A stretch of DNA of 64,000 nucleotides from Caminicella sporogenes DSM 14501 (GCF_900142285.1 NZ_FRAJ01000005.1:1-64000), one strand, 5' to 3'; positions 8,680-19,570 are shown, counted from the stretch's first letter. Program-made: numbers and translations. Notes: a model not told the origin generated them from the sequence alone.

Positions 8680-9462
8680 TTAAGCTAAAAGAAGAACTAA
8701 TATACCTAAAAGTATCCTATAATATGCAAAAGGAGATAATTTCCTGCGTTTAATATAATTCATAAAGAATGCAATAACTAAATATGCCACAATAAAAGAT
8801 ACAAATGTACCTACTCCTAAAACAAGCCATTCATATGGTGAAAAATTAAATCCCATTTTGAATATTTTTAAAACTGCTGCACCTATTAAAGTAGGAATTG
8901 CCAAAAAGAAAGAAAATTCTGCTGCAACTTTTCTAGAAAATCCTAAAAACAATCCTCCAATAATCGTTGATGCCGACCTTGACATTCCAGGCCATAATGC
9001 CATGCACTGAGCTACTCCTACTAAAAAAGCCTGTCTGTATGTAATATTTCTTTCTGATGTAATCTTTTCTCTTTTTAATCTGCTTTCAGAATATAAAAGT
9101 AGTAGTGCACCTAAAATCAATGCTATTGATACAGTAGTAGTATTAAAAAAATGTTCATCTATATAATCTTCAAATAAAAGTCCCAAAATAACAGCTGGTA
9201 CAGTTCCAACTGCCACTTTCGACCAAAGACTAAAATACTCTTTCATGCTCTTTCTATCATCAAACTTTGGAAAAACTTTATCCTTAAAATATATTAAAAC
9301 TGAAAAAATTGCCCCAACTTGAATCACAACTGCAAAAGCATTTGCAAAAGAACCCGTAAACTCTAGATACTTATTTGCTATAATAAGATGTCCTGTAGAT
9401 GATATAGGTAAAAATTCCGTTAATCCTTCTATTATTCCTAGTATAATTGCTTTGATTATCAA
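8680..9462 (-). CDS. uppP: Undecaprenyl-diphosphatase UppP (BacA)
   Basis: Integral membrane phosphatase that recycles undecaprenyl diphosphate to the monophosphate carrier for cell-wall synthesis; its activity gives bacitracin tolerance. Signatures are GLTEFLPISSTGHLI near the N-terminus and WPGMSRSASTIIGGLFLG (residues about 155-172), with multiple hydrophobic helices. GGAGG lies 8 bases before the TTG at 9462, giving 260 residues and an N-terminus that aligns with the family; the ATG at 9477 contains that ribosome site within its own first codons and is unlikely. Confidence 0.94.
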   Translation of the reverse strand: MIIKAIILGIIEGLTEFLPISSTGHLIIANKYLEFTGSFANAFAVVIQVGAIFSVLIYFKDKVFPKFDDRKSMKEYFSLWSKVAVGTVPAVILGLLFEDYIDEHFFNTTTVSIALILGALLLLYSESRLKREKITSERNITYRQAFLVGVAQCMALWPGMSRSASTIIGGLFLGFSRKVAAEFSFFLAIPTLIGAAVLKIFKMGFNFSPYEWLVLGVGTFVSFIVAYLVIAFFMNYIKRRKLSPFAYYRILLGILVLLLA

Positions 9463-9556
9463 CTTTCCTACCTCCATTTACTTTTTTCAAATTTGCTATA
9501 ACTTATAGTTATTTCGCCAAAACTTCAAATATTCCTTCAAAAATTTAAAATGCTAA

Positions 9557-9588
9557 TTAAAAGCTCACCATAAAGTGAGCTTTTTTAT
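9557..9588 (-). terminator. Terminator at the end of the tetrapyrrole/cobalamin operon
   Basis: AAAGCTCAC / GTGAGCTTTT arms with a short loop just beyond the hemL stop at 9585. The T run is present on both strands, so it could act in either direction. Confidence 0.8.
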
Positions 9589-10877
9589 AGAGCAATATTT
9601 TTAAAAGCATTGTAACTAGCTTTTATAGTTTTTTCTATATCCTCCATAGTATGTTCAGCAGAAATAAATATAGCTTCAAATTGAGAAGGAGATAAATATA
9701 TACCTTGTTTTAACATTTCTTCAAAATACTTTGCAAACATCTCAGTATCACTTGTAACTGCAGTTTCATAATCATATACATCTTTGTCTGTAAAATAAAT
9801 ACACAACATAGAACCTACTCTATTTATTACTGTTTTTATTCCAAATTTCTTAGCATTTTCTTTAAATCCTTCTTCAAGCATTTTTGCTTTTTCATCTAAT
9901 TCTTCATATATTTTAGGATTATCTCTTAATATTTTAAGCGTTGTAAATCCAGCTGCCATAGCTAAAGGATTACCAGAGAGAGTTCCTGCTTGATATACTG
10001 GTCCCATAGGAGAAACTTTACTCATTATTTCCTTCTTACCTCCATAAGCTCCTACAGGTAATCCGCCACCAATTATTTTAGCAAAACAAGTTATATCAGG
10101 CTTAACATTATATATGCTTTGAGCACAGCTATATGCAAGTCTAAATCCTGTCATTACTTCATCTAATATTAGAAGCGCACCATATTTACGTGTAATTTCT
10201 CTCAAAAAGTCCATAAATTCTTGTGTAGCTGGAACAACTCCCATATTTCCTGCTACAGGTTCAATAATTACAGCTGCTATTTTTTCACCATATTCTTTGA
10301 ATATTTCTTTCATACCTTCTATATCATTATATCTAGCTGAAATTGTATTTTTTACAATATCTGCTGGTACTCCGGGACTTCCGGGTATTCCATATGTAAG
10401 TACTCCTGAACCTGCTTTTACTAAAAGACTATCCGAATGTCCATGATAGTTCCCAATAAATTTAACTATCATATCCCTATTAGTATATGCTCTAGCTAAC
10501 CTTAAAGCACTCATTGTCGCCTCTGTTCCAGAGTTAACCATTCTAACCATATCTACTGAAGGTACTGCCTCACAGATAATCTTAGCAAGCTCTGTTTCTA
10601 TTTCCGTAGGTGCACCAAAACTCGTTCCAGTTTCTATTACATTTTTTAATGCTCTTATTACTTCAGGATGGCAGTGTCCAAGAATCAATGGTCCCCAAGA
10701 TAAAACATAATCTATATATTCATTTCCATCTATATCATATATTTTAGAACCTTTTCCTTTTTTTATAAAAGGTGGATTTATTGAAACTGATTTAAAAGCT
10801 CTAACCGGACTGTTAACTCCACCCGGAATATATTTCTTCGCCTCATCAAAAGCTTTTTTTGATTTTTCTAAATTCAA
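9585..10877 (-). CDS. hemL: Glutamate-1-semialdehyde 2,1-aminomutase
   Basis: PLP enzyme making 5-aminolevulinate from glutamate-1-semialdehyde, second step of the C5 pathway. 430 residues; motifs [11 protein letters not shown] (about 18-28), [10 protein letters not shown] for the cofactor aspartate, and the Schiff-base lysine in [17 protein letters not shown]. The TTG start overlaps the hemB stop, with GAGGAG 6 bases upstream. Last gene of the long run that begins with cbiL; a terminator follows. Confidence 0.96.
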   Translation of the reverse strand: MNLEKSKKAFDEAKKYIPGGVNSPVRAFKSVSINPPFIKKGKGSKIYDIDGNEYIDYVLSWGPLILGHCHPEVIRALKNVIETGTSFGAPTEIETELAKIICEAVPSVDMVRMVNSGTEATMSALRLARAYTNRDMIVKFIGNYHGHSDSLLVKAGSGVLTYGIPGSPGVPADIVKNTISARYNDIEGMKEIFKEYGEKIAAVIIEPVAGNMGVVPATQEFMDFLREITRKYGALLILDEVMTGFRLAYSCAQSIYNVKPDITCFAKIIGGGLPVGAYGGKKEIMSKVSPMGPVYQAGTLSGNPLAMAAGFTTLKILRDNPKIYEELDEKAKMLEEGFKENAKKFGIKTVINRVGSMLCIYFTDKDVYDYETAVTSDTEMFAKYFEEMLKQGIYLSPSQFEAIFISAEHTMEDIEKTIKASYNAFKNIAL

Positions 10878-11855
10878 TTACATCTCCTCCCCAATCCATT
10901 TTGCTATATCTTTAGCAAAATATGTAATAATAATATCAGCTCCTGCTCTCTTTATGCTTGTTAGCACTTCAAATATTATTGCTTTTTCATCTACAAGTCC
11001 CTTTTCTATAGCAGCTTTTATCATGGCATATTCTCCACTCACATTATATGCAGCAATTGGAACATTAAAATTATCCTTTACTTTTTTTATTATGTCAAGA
11101 TAAGGCAGTGCAGGTTTAATCATTACAATATCTGCACCCTCTATAATATCTAATTCAACTTCTCTTAAAGCTTCATTTGAATTGCTAGGGTCCATTTGGT
11201 ATGTCTTTCTATCCCCAAATTGAGGTTTTGAATGAGCTGCATCTCTAAAAGGTCCATAAAAAGCTGATGCATATTTAGCACTATACGCCATAATAGATAC
11301 ATTTGTAAAACCATTTGCATCAAGAACTTCTCTTATCTTTCCAACTCTTCCATCCATCATATCTGAAGGTGCAACCATATCTGCACCTGCTTTAGCATGA
11401 GATAGAGCAATCTTTCCTAAGTACTCTAATGTAATATCGTTATCTACACCTTCTTCATTAATTATTCCACAATGTCCATGATCGGTATATTGACACATAC
11501 ATATATCTGTTATCACTAAAATATCTTTATTTATCTTTTTTATTTCTCTTATACCTTTTTGAACTATTCCATCATCATTATAAGCTTCACTTCCAGTAGG
11601 ATTTTTTTCATTTGGTACTCCAAAGAGAAGCACTGCTTTAATTCCCAAATTAGATATTTCTCTTATTTCTTCTTCAAGCATATCAATAGAAAAATGATAA
11701 TTACCAGGCATAGACGATATTTCTTCTTTAATATTTTCTCCTTCCACTAAAAATAGAGGATAAATTAAGTCATCAACACTTAATTTTGTTTCTCTTATTA
11801 AACTTCTAATATTTTTATTAATTCTCAATCTCCTTGGTCTTACTATAAGATTCAT
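10878..11855 (-). CDS. hemB: Porphobilinogen synthase (5-aminolevulinate dehydratase)
   Basis: Condenses two 5-aminolevulinates to porphobilinogen. 325 residues. The Schiff-base region [14 protein letters not shown] and the active-site segment [16 protein letters not shown] are present. [14 protein letters not shown] carries three cysteines, the pattern of zinc-dependent enzymes. AGGGGTGA lies 5 bases before the ATG at 11855, preferred over the GTG at 11864 that overlaps the ribosome site. Sits between cobA/hemD and hemL in the operon. Confidence 0.96.
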   Translation of the reverse strand: MNLIVRPRRLRINKNIRSLIRETKLSVDDLIYPLFLVEGENIKEEISSMPGNYHFSIDMLEEEIREISNLGIKAVLLFGVPNEKNPTGSEAYNDDGIVQKGIREIKKINKDILVITDICMCQYTDHGHCGIINEEGVDNDITLEYLGKIALSHAKAGADMVAPSDMMDGRVGKIREVLDANGFTNVSIMAYSAKYASAFYGPFRDAAHSKPQFGDRKTYQMDPSNSNEALREVELDIIEGADIVMIKPALPYLDIIKKVKDNFNVPIAAYNVSGEYAMIKAAIEKGLVDEKAIIFEVLTSIKRAGADIIITYFAKDIAKWIGEEM

Positions 11856-11866
11856 TTTCTTCACCC

Positions 11867-13378
11867 CTAATTACAAAAATAGTTTAATATTTCATCAACA
11901 AGTCCAGAAATGCTGTATTCTTTTGCTTCTATATCTACATTCATTCCCATCTCTTTGGCTGTAGTACTTGTAATAGGTCCTATCACAGCTATTTTAGCAC
12001 CGTTTATAAGTTTTAAATTTTCCATTCCTAAAATTTTCACAAAATTTTTTACTGTAGATGAGCTAGTAAATGTAATGACATCTACTTTTTCCTTTAAAAT
12101 TTTTATAAGATTTTCTCTGTCATATTCTGGTATTACCGTTTTATAAATAGGTATATTATCTACCTTTGCACCTAATTTTTCTAATTCATCTATTAAAAGT
12201 TTTCGTGCTATATCTGCTCTAGGCAAAAGTATATTATCACCATCTTTAATTTTATCCTTCAAAATATCGATAATGCCTTCGGCTCTATATTCATCAGGCA
12301 TATATTCTACTTTTAATCCCATATCATTTAATTTTTTTGCTGTAGCAGGTCCTATAGCACAAATTGTAATATCTTTAAGAATCCTTACATCAAAATCAAG
12401 CTTTTTCATTCTCCCAAAGAAAATTTTTACTCCATTTACACTAGTAAAAATAATCCATTTATATTTTTTAATATTATTAAGTGCCCTATCTATATCTCTG
12501 TAATCTTCATTTTCAATTATTTTAATAGTTGGAAATTCTATAGATTCACCTCCTAATTCTTCTATCTTCTGCGAAAGTTTACTTGCTTGATGTCTTGTAC
12601 GAGTTACAAGAATTTTTTTACCAAAAAGCGGTTTGTTCTCAAACCACCTCAAACTTCCAGCAAGATTTACAACTTCTCCAACTACTATGATAGCAGGATT
12701 TTGAAAATTGTCTTCTTTAACTTTATAAGCTATATCTTCTAGAGTTCCTATAATCATTTTTTGTTCATGTGTAGTTCCTTTCCTAATTACAGCAACAGGT
12801 CTACTAGGTGCTTGTCCATTTTTTATAAGATTATTGCATATATTTTCTATATTTTTTATTCCCATTAAAAATACTAAAGTTCCCTTTAATTTTCCTAAAA
12901 CTTCATAATCTAAATATCCATCTTTTTTTGTTGGATCTTCATGTCCTGTAATGACATGAAAAGAAGAACTGTAGTTCCTATGAGTTACGGGTATACCACA
13001 ATATGCAGGTACTGATATAGCTGATGTTATTCCAGGTACAATTTCAAATTCTACATTGTTTTCAGCTAGTAATAACGCTTCTTCACCTCCTCTGCCAAAT
13101 ACGAATGGGTCTCCACCTTTAAGTCTTGTTACTATTTTCCCTTCTAAAGCCTTTTCTAAAATAAGCCTACTTATATCTCCTTGTTTGTAACTATGATTAT
13201 CTGGTTCTTTTCCTACATATATTATCTCTGCATCATCTCTAGCATAATTTAATAGTTTTGGATTTATTAATCTGTCATATAAAATGACATCTGCTTTTTT
13301 TATACACTCTAACCCCTTCAATGTAATAAGTTTATAATCCCCAGGACCAGCTCCGACTAAATAAACTTTTCCATTCAC
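11867..13378 (-). CDS. cobA/hemD: Uroporphyrinogen-III C-methyltransferase / uroporphyrinogen-III synthase fusion
   Basis: Bifunctional 503-residue protein. Residues about 1-245 are the SAM-dependent methyltransferase producing precorrin-2 ([47 protein letters not shown]). Residues about 250-503 are uroporphyrinogen-III synthase ([42 protein letters not shown]). Such fusions are common in Clostridia. Start is GTG directly abutting the hemC stop. It is the branch enzyme that commits the pathway to siroheme and B12; no hemE or later haem gene is present here. Confidence 0.96.
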   Translation of the reverse strand: MNGKVYLVGAGPGDYKLITLKGLECIKKADVILYDRLINPKLLNYARDDAEIIYVGKEPDNHSYKQGDISRLILEKALEGKIVTRLKGGDPFVFGRGGEEALLLAENNVEFEIVPGITSAISVPAYCGIPVTHRNYSSSFHVITGHEDPTKKDGYLDYEVLGKLKGTLVFLMGIKNIENICNNLIKNGQAPSRPVAVIRKGTTHEQKMIIGTLEDIAYKVKEDNFQNPAIIVVGEVVNLAGSLRWFENKPLFGKKILVTRTRHQASKLSQKIEELGGESIEFPTIKIIENEDYRDIDRALNNIKKYKWIIFTSVNGVKIFFGRMKKLDFDVRILKDITICAIGPATAKKLNDMGLKVEYMPDEYRAEGIIDILKDKIKDGDNILLPRADIARKLLIDELEKLGAKVDNIPIYKTVIPEYDRENLIKILKEKVDVITFTSSSTVKNFVKILGMENLKLINGAKIAVIGPITSTTAKEMGMNVDIEAKEYSISGLVDEILNYFCN

Positions 13379-14314
13379 CTACATATCACCTTCTATTTCT
13401 TTTAATATATTTTTACCGCCTTTTTTTAAAATTTCTAAAGCAACTTCTTCTCCAAGAACAGCAGGTTCATTTATACTTCCTACTTTCTGAACTTTTATAA
13501 GTTTTTTCCCATCTATAGAAGCTACCATTCCAATCATTATTAAATTATCTTTATCTATAAATGCATATGCCCCTACTGGCACATGACATCCTCCATTTAA
13601 TACTTTCATAAAGTTTCTCTCTGCTTTAACTGCCAATTCTGTCTTCTCATCATTTATTTTAGATATTATTCCTTTAATAAAATTATCATTTTTTCTTACT
13701 TGTATTCCCAAAGCCCCTTGTCCAACTGCAGGTACAATATCTTTTACATCAAAATATTCAGATACTTTATCTTCTAATCCCATTCTCTTTATTCCTGCTG
13801 CAGCTAAAACTATCCCATCTAATTCCATATCATACATTTTGTTTATCCTAGTCTGTATATTTCCCCTTATGGGTTCGATTTTTAAATCACTTCTTAAAGC
13901 TAATATTTGAGCTCCCCTTCTAAGACTGCTTGTCCCTATTTTGGCACCTGTTTTTAATTCATTTAATTTTTCTTTATCCTTAGTAAGTAAAACATCTCTT
14001 ATATCTTCTCTCTCTGTTACTGCTCCTATTTCTAATTCTTTTAAAAATTCACTTGGTACATCTTTCATACTGTGAACTGCCAAATCTATCTCATTATTTA
14101 AAAGAGCATTTTCTATTTCTTTAACAAATAATCCCTTTCCACCAATTTTATTTAACGTCTTATCTAAAATTTTATCTCCAGTAGTTTTTATAATTTTTAT
14201 ATTAAAACTTAATTGAGGAAATATTTTTTTTAATTTGTCTATAACTATTTTAGTTTGTGTAAGAGCCAATTCACTTCCTCTTGTCCCAACAATTATTTCA
14301 TCTCTTTCCATCAT
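13379..14314 (-). CDS. hemC: Hydroxymethylbilane synthase (porphobilinogen deaminase)
   Basis: Polymerises four porphobilinogens. 311 residues with N-terminal IIVGTRGSELALTQT, VHSMKDVP, the arginine-rich GTSSLRRGAQ and the dipyrromethane-cofactor cysteine in VLNGGCHVPVGAYAF. AAGGAG precedes paired ATGs at 14314 and 14311; either could be used. Next to cobA/hemD, matching the pathway order. Confidence 0.96.
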   Translation of the reverse strand: MMERDEIIVGTRGSELALTQTKIVIDKLKKIFPQLSFNIKIIKTTGDKILDKTLNKIGGKGLFVKEIENALLNNEIDLAVHSMKDVPSEFLKELEIGAVTEREDIRDVLLTKDKEKLNELKTGAKIGTSSLRRGAQILALRSDLKIEPIRGNIQTRINKMYDMELDGIVLAAAGIKRMGLEDKVSEYFDVKDIVPAVGQGALGIQVRKNDNFIKGIISKINDEKTELAVKAERNFMKVLNGGCHVPVGAYAFIDKDNLIMIGMVASIDGKKLIKVQKVGSINEPAVLGEEVALEILKKGGKNILKEIEGDM

Positions 14315-14340
14315 TTCAACTCCTTAAGACCAAGTACTTT

Positions 14341-14985
14341 TCAGTCCATAATTAACTTTTTATAAAAATCGTATAACTCCTTTTTTAAATCATTTATTTT
14401 TCCACCGATATATTTATCTATAATTCCCGAATTTATTATTTTAAGCATAATATCTCTTCTCTTATTTATATCAGTTATTTCCATCTTTACTCTTTTCCTT
14501 ATTTCACCTAAAAGATTAACATATTCAATATATTTTTCTGAATACAAAGCCTCTAACTCTTCCCTTATCTTCTTTGACAGTGCAGGACTCTTTCCATTTG
14601 TAGATATAGTAATAGTTAAATCTCCTCTTTGAATCTTTGAAGGAACTATAAAATTACATTTATCTGGCTTATCAACTATGTTAAGTAAAATATCTTTTTC
14701 TCTACATTCCCGTAAACATTCTTCATTAGTCTTTTCATCATTAGTAGCCGCAAAAACCAAAAAACTACCTTCCAAATCTCCATAAACATATTTTCGCCTT
14801 TTAACACTTATAACTCCTTCTTTGGCGTATTTTTCAAGTTCACGTGTAAGAATAGGACTTATTACTTCAACTTCTCCTCCACATTCTAAAAGAGAATTAA
14901 CCTTTCTTTCTGCAACCTTTCCTCCACCTATTACTTTGCATAATTTGCCACTTATATTTAACATAATAGGATAATAACTATCCAT
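14341..14985 (-). CDS. Precorrin-2 dehydrogenase / sirohydrochlorin ferrochelatase-type protein
   Basis: NAD-dependent conversion of precorrin-2 to sirohydrochlorin (the CysG N-terminal, Met8 or SirC-type reaction). 214 residues: Rossmann motif CKVIGGGKVAERKVNSLLE at the N-terminus and the family motif GDLTITISTNGKSPALSKKI at about 123-142. It lacks the methyltransferase half of full CysG. Its presence fits the anaerobic pathway, where sirohydrochlorin is the substrate for cobalt insertion. Overlaps the cbiJ stop by 8 bp. Confidence 0.92.
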   Translation of the reverse strand: MDSYYPIMLNISGKLCKVIGGGKVAERKVNSLLECGGEVEVISPILTRELEKYAKEGVISVKRRKYVYGDLEGSFLVFAATNDEKTNEECLRECREKDILLNIVDKPDKCNFIVPSKIQRGDLTITISTNGKSPALSKKIREELEALYSEKYIEYVNLLGEIRKRVKMEITDINKRRDIMLKIINSGIIDKYIGGKINDLKKELYDFYKKLIMD

Positions 14986-15742
14986 AAATTTTACACACCC
15001 TTTTTATCAGCTCATTCATGTCATCATAAACTAACTCTCCATATATATCTGGTCTTTCTATCAAGACTACATCTATTCCACATTCATATGCAGCTTCAAA
15101 CTTTTCAATAGTTCCTCCCACTTTACCACTGTCCTTAGTTACCATTATGTCTATGTGATATTTTTTTATCATTTCTATATTCATTTCCTTTGAAAACGGT
15201 CCTTGCATTGCAATGATATTTGAAGGCTTAAAACCCAATTTTTCACACTTTTCCAATATACTGCTGACAGGCAGTACCCTTGCAAATAACCTCTTTACAT
15301 CTGTATATCTTACAAATATATCTAAAGTCTTACTACCTACAGTTAGTAATATATTACCTTTCTTGTTTGCTAAACTCTTTGCAGCTTCTTCATAATCCTT
15401 TGCTCTATAAATTATATTTTGAAATTTTAGACTTCCAATCTCTTCTCTTTGAAATCTGAAACATGGAATTTTCTTATACTTACAAGCCTTAATGATATTT
15501 TCACTTACTTTTTCCGCATATGGATGAGTTGCATCTATTACAAGTTTTACACCTTTTTGCTCTATTAGTTTAATCATCTTTTCATAGTCTAATTTTTCAC
15601 TATAGACATTTATATTTTCTTTTTCTTCTATTAAATATTTTCCATATTCCGTAGTTGTAGTAACTATTAATGGATAATCTTTTTTATGTAATGCATATGC
15701 TATTTCCCTTCCATCTTTTGTCCCACTCAAAAGAAGAATCAT
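14978..15742 (-). CDS. cbiJ: Cobalt-precorrin-6A reductase
   Basis: NADH-dependent reduction of cobalt-precorrin-6A. 254 residues; opens with ILLLSGTKDGREIAYAL and has VIDATHPYAEKVSENI and VTKDSGKVGGTIEKFEAA, the CobK/CbiJ signatures. Translationally coupled to cbiH by an ATGA overlap and to the precorrin-2 dehydrogenase gene by an 8-bp overlap. Confidence 0.93.
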   Translation of the reverse strand: MILLLSGTKDGREIAYALHKKDYPLIVTTTTEYGKYLIEEKENINVYSEKLDYEKMIKLIEQKGVKLVIDATHPYAEKVSENIIKACKYKKIPCFRFQREEIGSLKFQNIIYRAKDYEEAAKSLANKKGNILLTVGSKTLDIFVRYTDVKRLFARVLPVSSILEKCEKLGFKPSNIIAMQGPFSKEMNIEMIKKYHIDIMVTKDSGKVGGTIEKFEAAYECGIDVVLIERPDIYGELVYDDMNELIKRVCKIYG

Positions 15743-16479
15743 ATTTTATATCCCCTTGGTGTAATTATTTTACCTTTATCGATATATGTATTTGAATTAC
15801 CTATAATAACTACAGTAAACATATCTATTTCATGATTTAACATATTTTCCAAATCAGTTATAACTACCTTTTCTTTAGCTCTCTTTGCATTTTTTACTAT
15901 TCCCACTGGAGTAGATGATTTCCTATATTTTAAAATTATATCTCTTGCTTGAACTATTTGATTTTCTCTACCCTTACTCTTTGGATTGTACAAAGCAATA
16001 ATAAAATCGCCTTCTGCAGCACATTTAATTCTTTTTTTAATCACTTCCCAATCGGTAAGCAAATCACTTAAAGAAATTACTGCAAAATCATGCATTAATG
16101 GACATCCCAATGATGAAGCCGCTGCATTAGCTGCTGATATGCCCGGAATAATTTCTACATCTACTTCGCTTTTTCTCTTATTTACAAGTTCTAAAATAAC
16201 TCCAGCCATACCATATATTCCCGGGTCTCCACTACTCACTATCGAAACTGTTTTCCCTTTTTCAGCTTCGTCTATAGTCAAATTACACCTTTCTATTTCT
16301 TTTTTCATACCAGAATCTATAACTTCTTTGCCATGTAGTAAATCTTTTATTAGTTCAATATAAGTTTTATATCCTATGACGACTTGAGAATTTTCTATTG
16401 CTTTTAAAGCCATCAAACTCATATGTTCCATATTTCCAGGACCAATACCGACAACATATATTTTTCCTCTATTATTCAC
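15739..16479 (-). CDS. cbiH: Cobalt-precorrin-3 C17-methyltransferase
   Basis: SAM-dependent methylation and ring contraction of cobalt-factor III. 246 residues with the tetrapyrrole methylase motifs VVGIGPGNMEHMSLMALKA at the N-terminus, VSSGDPGIYGMAG and IPGISAANAAASSLGCP, plus IALYNPKSKGRENQI typical of CobJ/CbiH. Start is GTG behind AGGTGA. Lies between hemA and cbiJ. Confidence 0.94.
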   Translation of the reverse strand: MNNRGKIYVVGIGPGNMEHMSLMALKAIENSQVVIGYKTYIELIKDLLHGKEVIDSGMKKEIERCNLTIDEAEKGKTVSIVSSGDPGIYGMAGVILELVNKRKSEVDVEIIPGISAANAAASSLGCPLMHDFAVISLSDLLTDWEVIKKRIKCAAEGDFIIALYNPKSKGRENQIVQARDIILKYRKSSTPVGIVKNAKRAKEKVVITDLENMLNHEIDMFTVVIIGNSNTYIDKGKIITPRGYKI

Positions 16480-16503
16480 GCCATATCACCTACTTTAAAT
16501 CTA

Positions 16504-17775
16504 CTATTTTATCTTTTCTGACAGTCCAAATAACTCTCTAGTAATCCTAGCATACAACTTTCCTTCCATATTTTCTCCTGCTCTTTTAAGCTCAAGAAGA
16601 GGTTTTTTAAAAAGTTTTTTTGCTAAACTATTTGTAAAAAGTATTATCTGCTCTTTTTCTTTTTTATCTAAATGATTTATTTTTTTCATAAAACTTTCTA
16701 ACTCTTTATTGACAATTGAAGATGTATAATTTTTAAGTTCTTCTATAACTGGAAATACAGGTAGACAGTTGTACCAATTTTTAAATTTTATACAGTCCTG
16801 AGCTATAATATGAAATGCTACTTTTGCAGCTTCAACTCTAAGCTTATAATTTTCATCAGCTACACCTTTTAGCTCATCAAGTTCAAATAAAGAAATTCCA
16901 TCCAATTCCCCTATTTTAGGTTCTACATCTCTTGGAAGAGCTATATCGACTATACATATTTTTTTAGCCTTTTTATAATGCTTTATAAATTCGTCTTTTT
17001 TCAAAACATAATGAGGTGCACTTGTAGAAGAAATAATAATATCCACTTTGTCAATCATTTTATATCTATCTTTAAAATCTATTACACTTATTTCTCTGTA
17101 TTTTTTAGATAAATCTACAGCATGTCCTTTTGTCCTGTTAGTTACATATATTTCTTTAACCCCTTTATATATTAAATTTTCTATTGCAATTCTGCTCATT
17201 TTTCCAACGCCAATTACAAGTACTTTTTTGTTTGTCAAATTATCAAAAATCTTTTCTACAAACTTGACAGCTATACTGCTAATAGATAATGAATTCTCTG
17301 AAATCTTTGTCTCTCTCTTTATCTTCTTTGCAGTAGTAATTGCTTCTCTTATTAATTTATTTAAAACTGGCCCTGTAGCCTTTTTATCTATAGAAAACTC
17401 ATGAGCTTCTCTTAATTGTCCAAGTATCTGGTCTTCTCCTATAACTAAAGAATCCAGACCCGCAGCCACATTAAAAACATGTTTAACTGCACAGTCATAT
17501 ATTTTTTCATAAAAATATTTCTCTATATAATCTAAATCCAAATCAAAAAATCTAATATAAAAATTTTTTATTTCATTTATTCCCTTTTCAATATCACTGA
17601 CAACAGCTATTATTTCGCTTCTATTACAAGTTGAAAGAATTAAAAACTCTCTTATAAACTTACTTTTTTTTAAAATTTTATAACTATCTTCTTTCTGGCT
17701 TTCTTTAAAAGAAACTTTTTCCCTTATATGAATAGGTGCCTTCTTATGATTTAGTCCAAATACAACTATTTCCAT
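16504..17775 (-). CDS. hemA: Glutamyl-tRNA reductase
   Basis: First committed step of the C5 pathway, reducing glutamyl-tRNA to glutamate-1-semialdehyde. 423 residues; N-terminal GLNHKKAPIHIREKVSF, catalytic cysteine in ILSTCNRSE (about residues 47-55), GEDQILGQLREA, and an NADPH Rossmann motif VLVIGVGKMSRIAIENL. It abuts the cbiG stop, embedding the haem-type entry gene inside the B12 run. Confidence 0.96.
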   Translation of the reverse strand: MEIVVFGLNHKKAPIHIREKVSFKESQKEDSYKILKKSKFIREFLILSTCNRSEIIAVVSDIEKGINEIKNFYIRFFDLDLDYIEKYFYEKIYDCAVKHVFNVAAGLDSLVIGEDQILGQLREAHEFSIDKKATGPVLNKLIREAITTAKKIKRETKISENSLSISSIAVKFVEKIFDNLTNKKVLVIGVGKMSRIAIENLIYKGVKEIYVTNRTKGHAVDLSKKYREISVIDFKDRYKMIDKVDIIISSTSAPHYVLKKDEFIKHYKKAKKICIVDIALPRDVEPKIGELDGISLFELDELKGVADENYKLRVEAAKVAFHIIAQDCIKFKNWYNCLPVFPVIEELKNYTSSIVNKELESFMKKINHLDKKEKEQIILFTNSLAKKLFKKPLLELKRAGENMEGKLYARITRELFGLSEKIK

Positions 17776-18816
17776 CTAATTTTCACCTTCTTCTGCTAAA
17801 GCAATAGTTATACCATTATACTTTGTTTTATTTAATATTAGGCTACCCCTTTTAGAAGCTATTACCGCTGCTGGTTCAGCTACTGCTCCTACTCCTATAG
17901 ATTTTTTAACAAAACTAGATACTTCAAATTCATCTTCTATATCTAAAATTTTCCTACTGCTTATAATTTCAAGAGGCACATTCATATATTCAGCTGCTTG
18001 TATAATACCTTTTTCATCTTTCTTTAAGTCTATGGTAGCAATCTTCTTTATAGACAAAATACTTTTATTTGCTTTACAAAACGCATCATTTATTGCCTTT
18101 ATAATTTTTTCCCTATCTATGCCCTTTCTGCACCCTATACCAACAACAATATTTTTAGGCCTAAGTAAAACTGCATCTAAATTTTTAGGCAGATTTATTT
18201 TCTCATTGGTGATATAAATTATCCCCTTATACAACGAAATATCTTTCAAATTCTTTATAATTTCTATATTATAAGGCAGATTAAAATCAATATTTATTTG
18301 AGATATAATTCCTACCATTTCACCATTTACTATATGAGCACTTACTTTCGTAGCATCTTTTATATTTTCTATAATACAGTTTAATTTCATAGAAATTATA
18401 TCAACAGCTAATGTCTTATTGACATCAGACGAAGTTGTAATGACAGGATTTGATTTTAAAAGTTTAGCAATATCTAATGTGTATTCATTTGCAAGACCTA
18501 AATGACCTGACAATAAAGATATAACATTCTTTCCTTTTTCATCTAATACTATAACGGCAGGGTCTGTAGTTTTACTTTTTATATGTGGTGCAATCACTCT
18601 AACTACTATTCCAGCTGCCATGATAAATATAAGACATTTATATTTATGAAAAATTTCAGAAATTAAAGTCTTTATATCTTTTTCAATCTTATAAATCCTA
18701 TCTCCACAAAAATTGAACCTTTTATTTATATAAAGAACGCTGTCCTCATATTCATTTAAAAGCTTTAAACCCAGCTCCATTCCACCCTTTGTAAGAGTTA
18801 TAATTGCCTTATCCAT
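17776..18816 (-). CDS. cbiG: Cobalt-precorrin-5A hydrolase
   Basis: Opens the delta-lactone of cobalt-precorrin-5A with loss of acetaldehyde. 346 residues; central LLSGHLGLANEYTLDIA and C-terminal VGIGCRKGIDREKI and SSFVKKSIGVGAVAEPAAV are CbiG hallmarks. The frame is open to 18876, but AGGAAGG lies 7 bases before the ATG at 18816, which overlaps the cbiF stop by 8 bp. Confidence 0.94.
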   Translation of the reverse strand: MDKAIITLTKGGMELGLKLLNEYEDSVLYINKRFNFCGDRIYKIEKDIKTLISEIFHKYKCLIFIMAAGIVVRVIAPHIKSKTTDPAVIVLDEKGKNVISLLSGHLGLANEYTLDIAKLLKSNPVITTSSDVNKTLAVDIISMKLNCIIENIKDATKVSAHIVNGEMVGIISQINIDFNLPYNIEIIKNLKDISLYKGIIYITNEKINLPKNLDAVLLRPKNIVVGIGCRKGIDREKIIKAINDAFCKANKSILSIKKIATIDLKKDEKGIIQAAEYMNVPLEIISSRKILDIEDEFEVSSFVKKSIGVGAVAEPAAVIASKRGSLILNKTKYNGITIALAEEGEN

Positions 18817-19570
18817 TTTTGTTTGCCTTCCTGTATCCATGACTAAAATTTTTATCATACAATTTAGATAGTTCATAATTATCTCCTAAAAAGTCTCCTA
18901 CAAGTATTTGAGCAGTTTTAGTAATACCAGCCTCCTTAACTTTCACTTCAATATCTTCTAATGTTCCCACTACTATTTTTTCATCTTTCCACGAAGCTCT
19001 CTGCACTACTGCAATAGGAGTATTCTTAGGATAGTGAGCAGTTAACCTTTTAACTAACTTATCAATCATATGCACCGAAAGAAAAATACACATAGAAGCT
19101 CTATGACTTGCAAGACTTTCTATTTTTTCCCTTTCAGGTACGGGTGTTCTTCCTTCCATTCTCGTCAAAATCACCGTTTGAGAAACTCCCGGTAATGTAA
19201 ATTCCTTTTTTATTGCTGCAGCTGCCGCAACAAAAGAACTCACTCCCGGTATAACTTCATATTGTATTCCCTTTTTTTCTAATATATCTATCTGCTCTCT
19301 TATAGCACCATATATGCTGGGGTCTCCCGTATGTACTCTTGCAACTATTTTTCCTTCTCTTATCCCTCTTTCAATCACATCTATTACCTCTTCTAATGTC
19401 ATAGATGCACTATTGTATACAACTGCCTCTTTTTTCTTATTGGCTAGTACTTCTTTATTGACTAATGACCCAGCATAAATAATAATATCTGCCTTAGCAA
19501 TTATTTTTGCTCCTTTTATAGTCATAAGCTCTGGGTCTCCCGGTCCAGCTCCTATAAAATAAACCTTCAT
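18809..19570 (-). CDS. cbiF: Cobalt-precorrin-4 C11-methyltransferase
   Basis: SAM-dependent methylase, 253 residues: FIGAGPGDPELMTIKGAKI, RVHTGDPSIYGAIREQID and VIPGVSSFVAAAAAIKKE. The segment LTRMEGRTPVPEREK is characteristic of CobM/CbiF. Preceded by a 40-bp gap after cbiT; overlaps cbiG. Confidence 0.95.
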   Translation of the reverse strand: MKVYFIGAGPGDPELMTIKGAKIIAKADIIIYAGSLVNKEVLANKKKEAVVYNSASMTLEEVIDVIERGIREGKIVARVHTGDPSIYGAIREQIDILEKKGIQYEVIPGVSSFVAAAAAIKKEFTLPGVSQTVILTRMEGRTPVPEREKIESLASHRASMCIFLSVHMIDKLVKRLTAHYPKNTPIAVVQRASWKDEKIVVGTLEDIEVKVKEAGITKTAQILVGDFLGDNYELSKLYDKNFSHGYRKANKNG

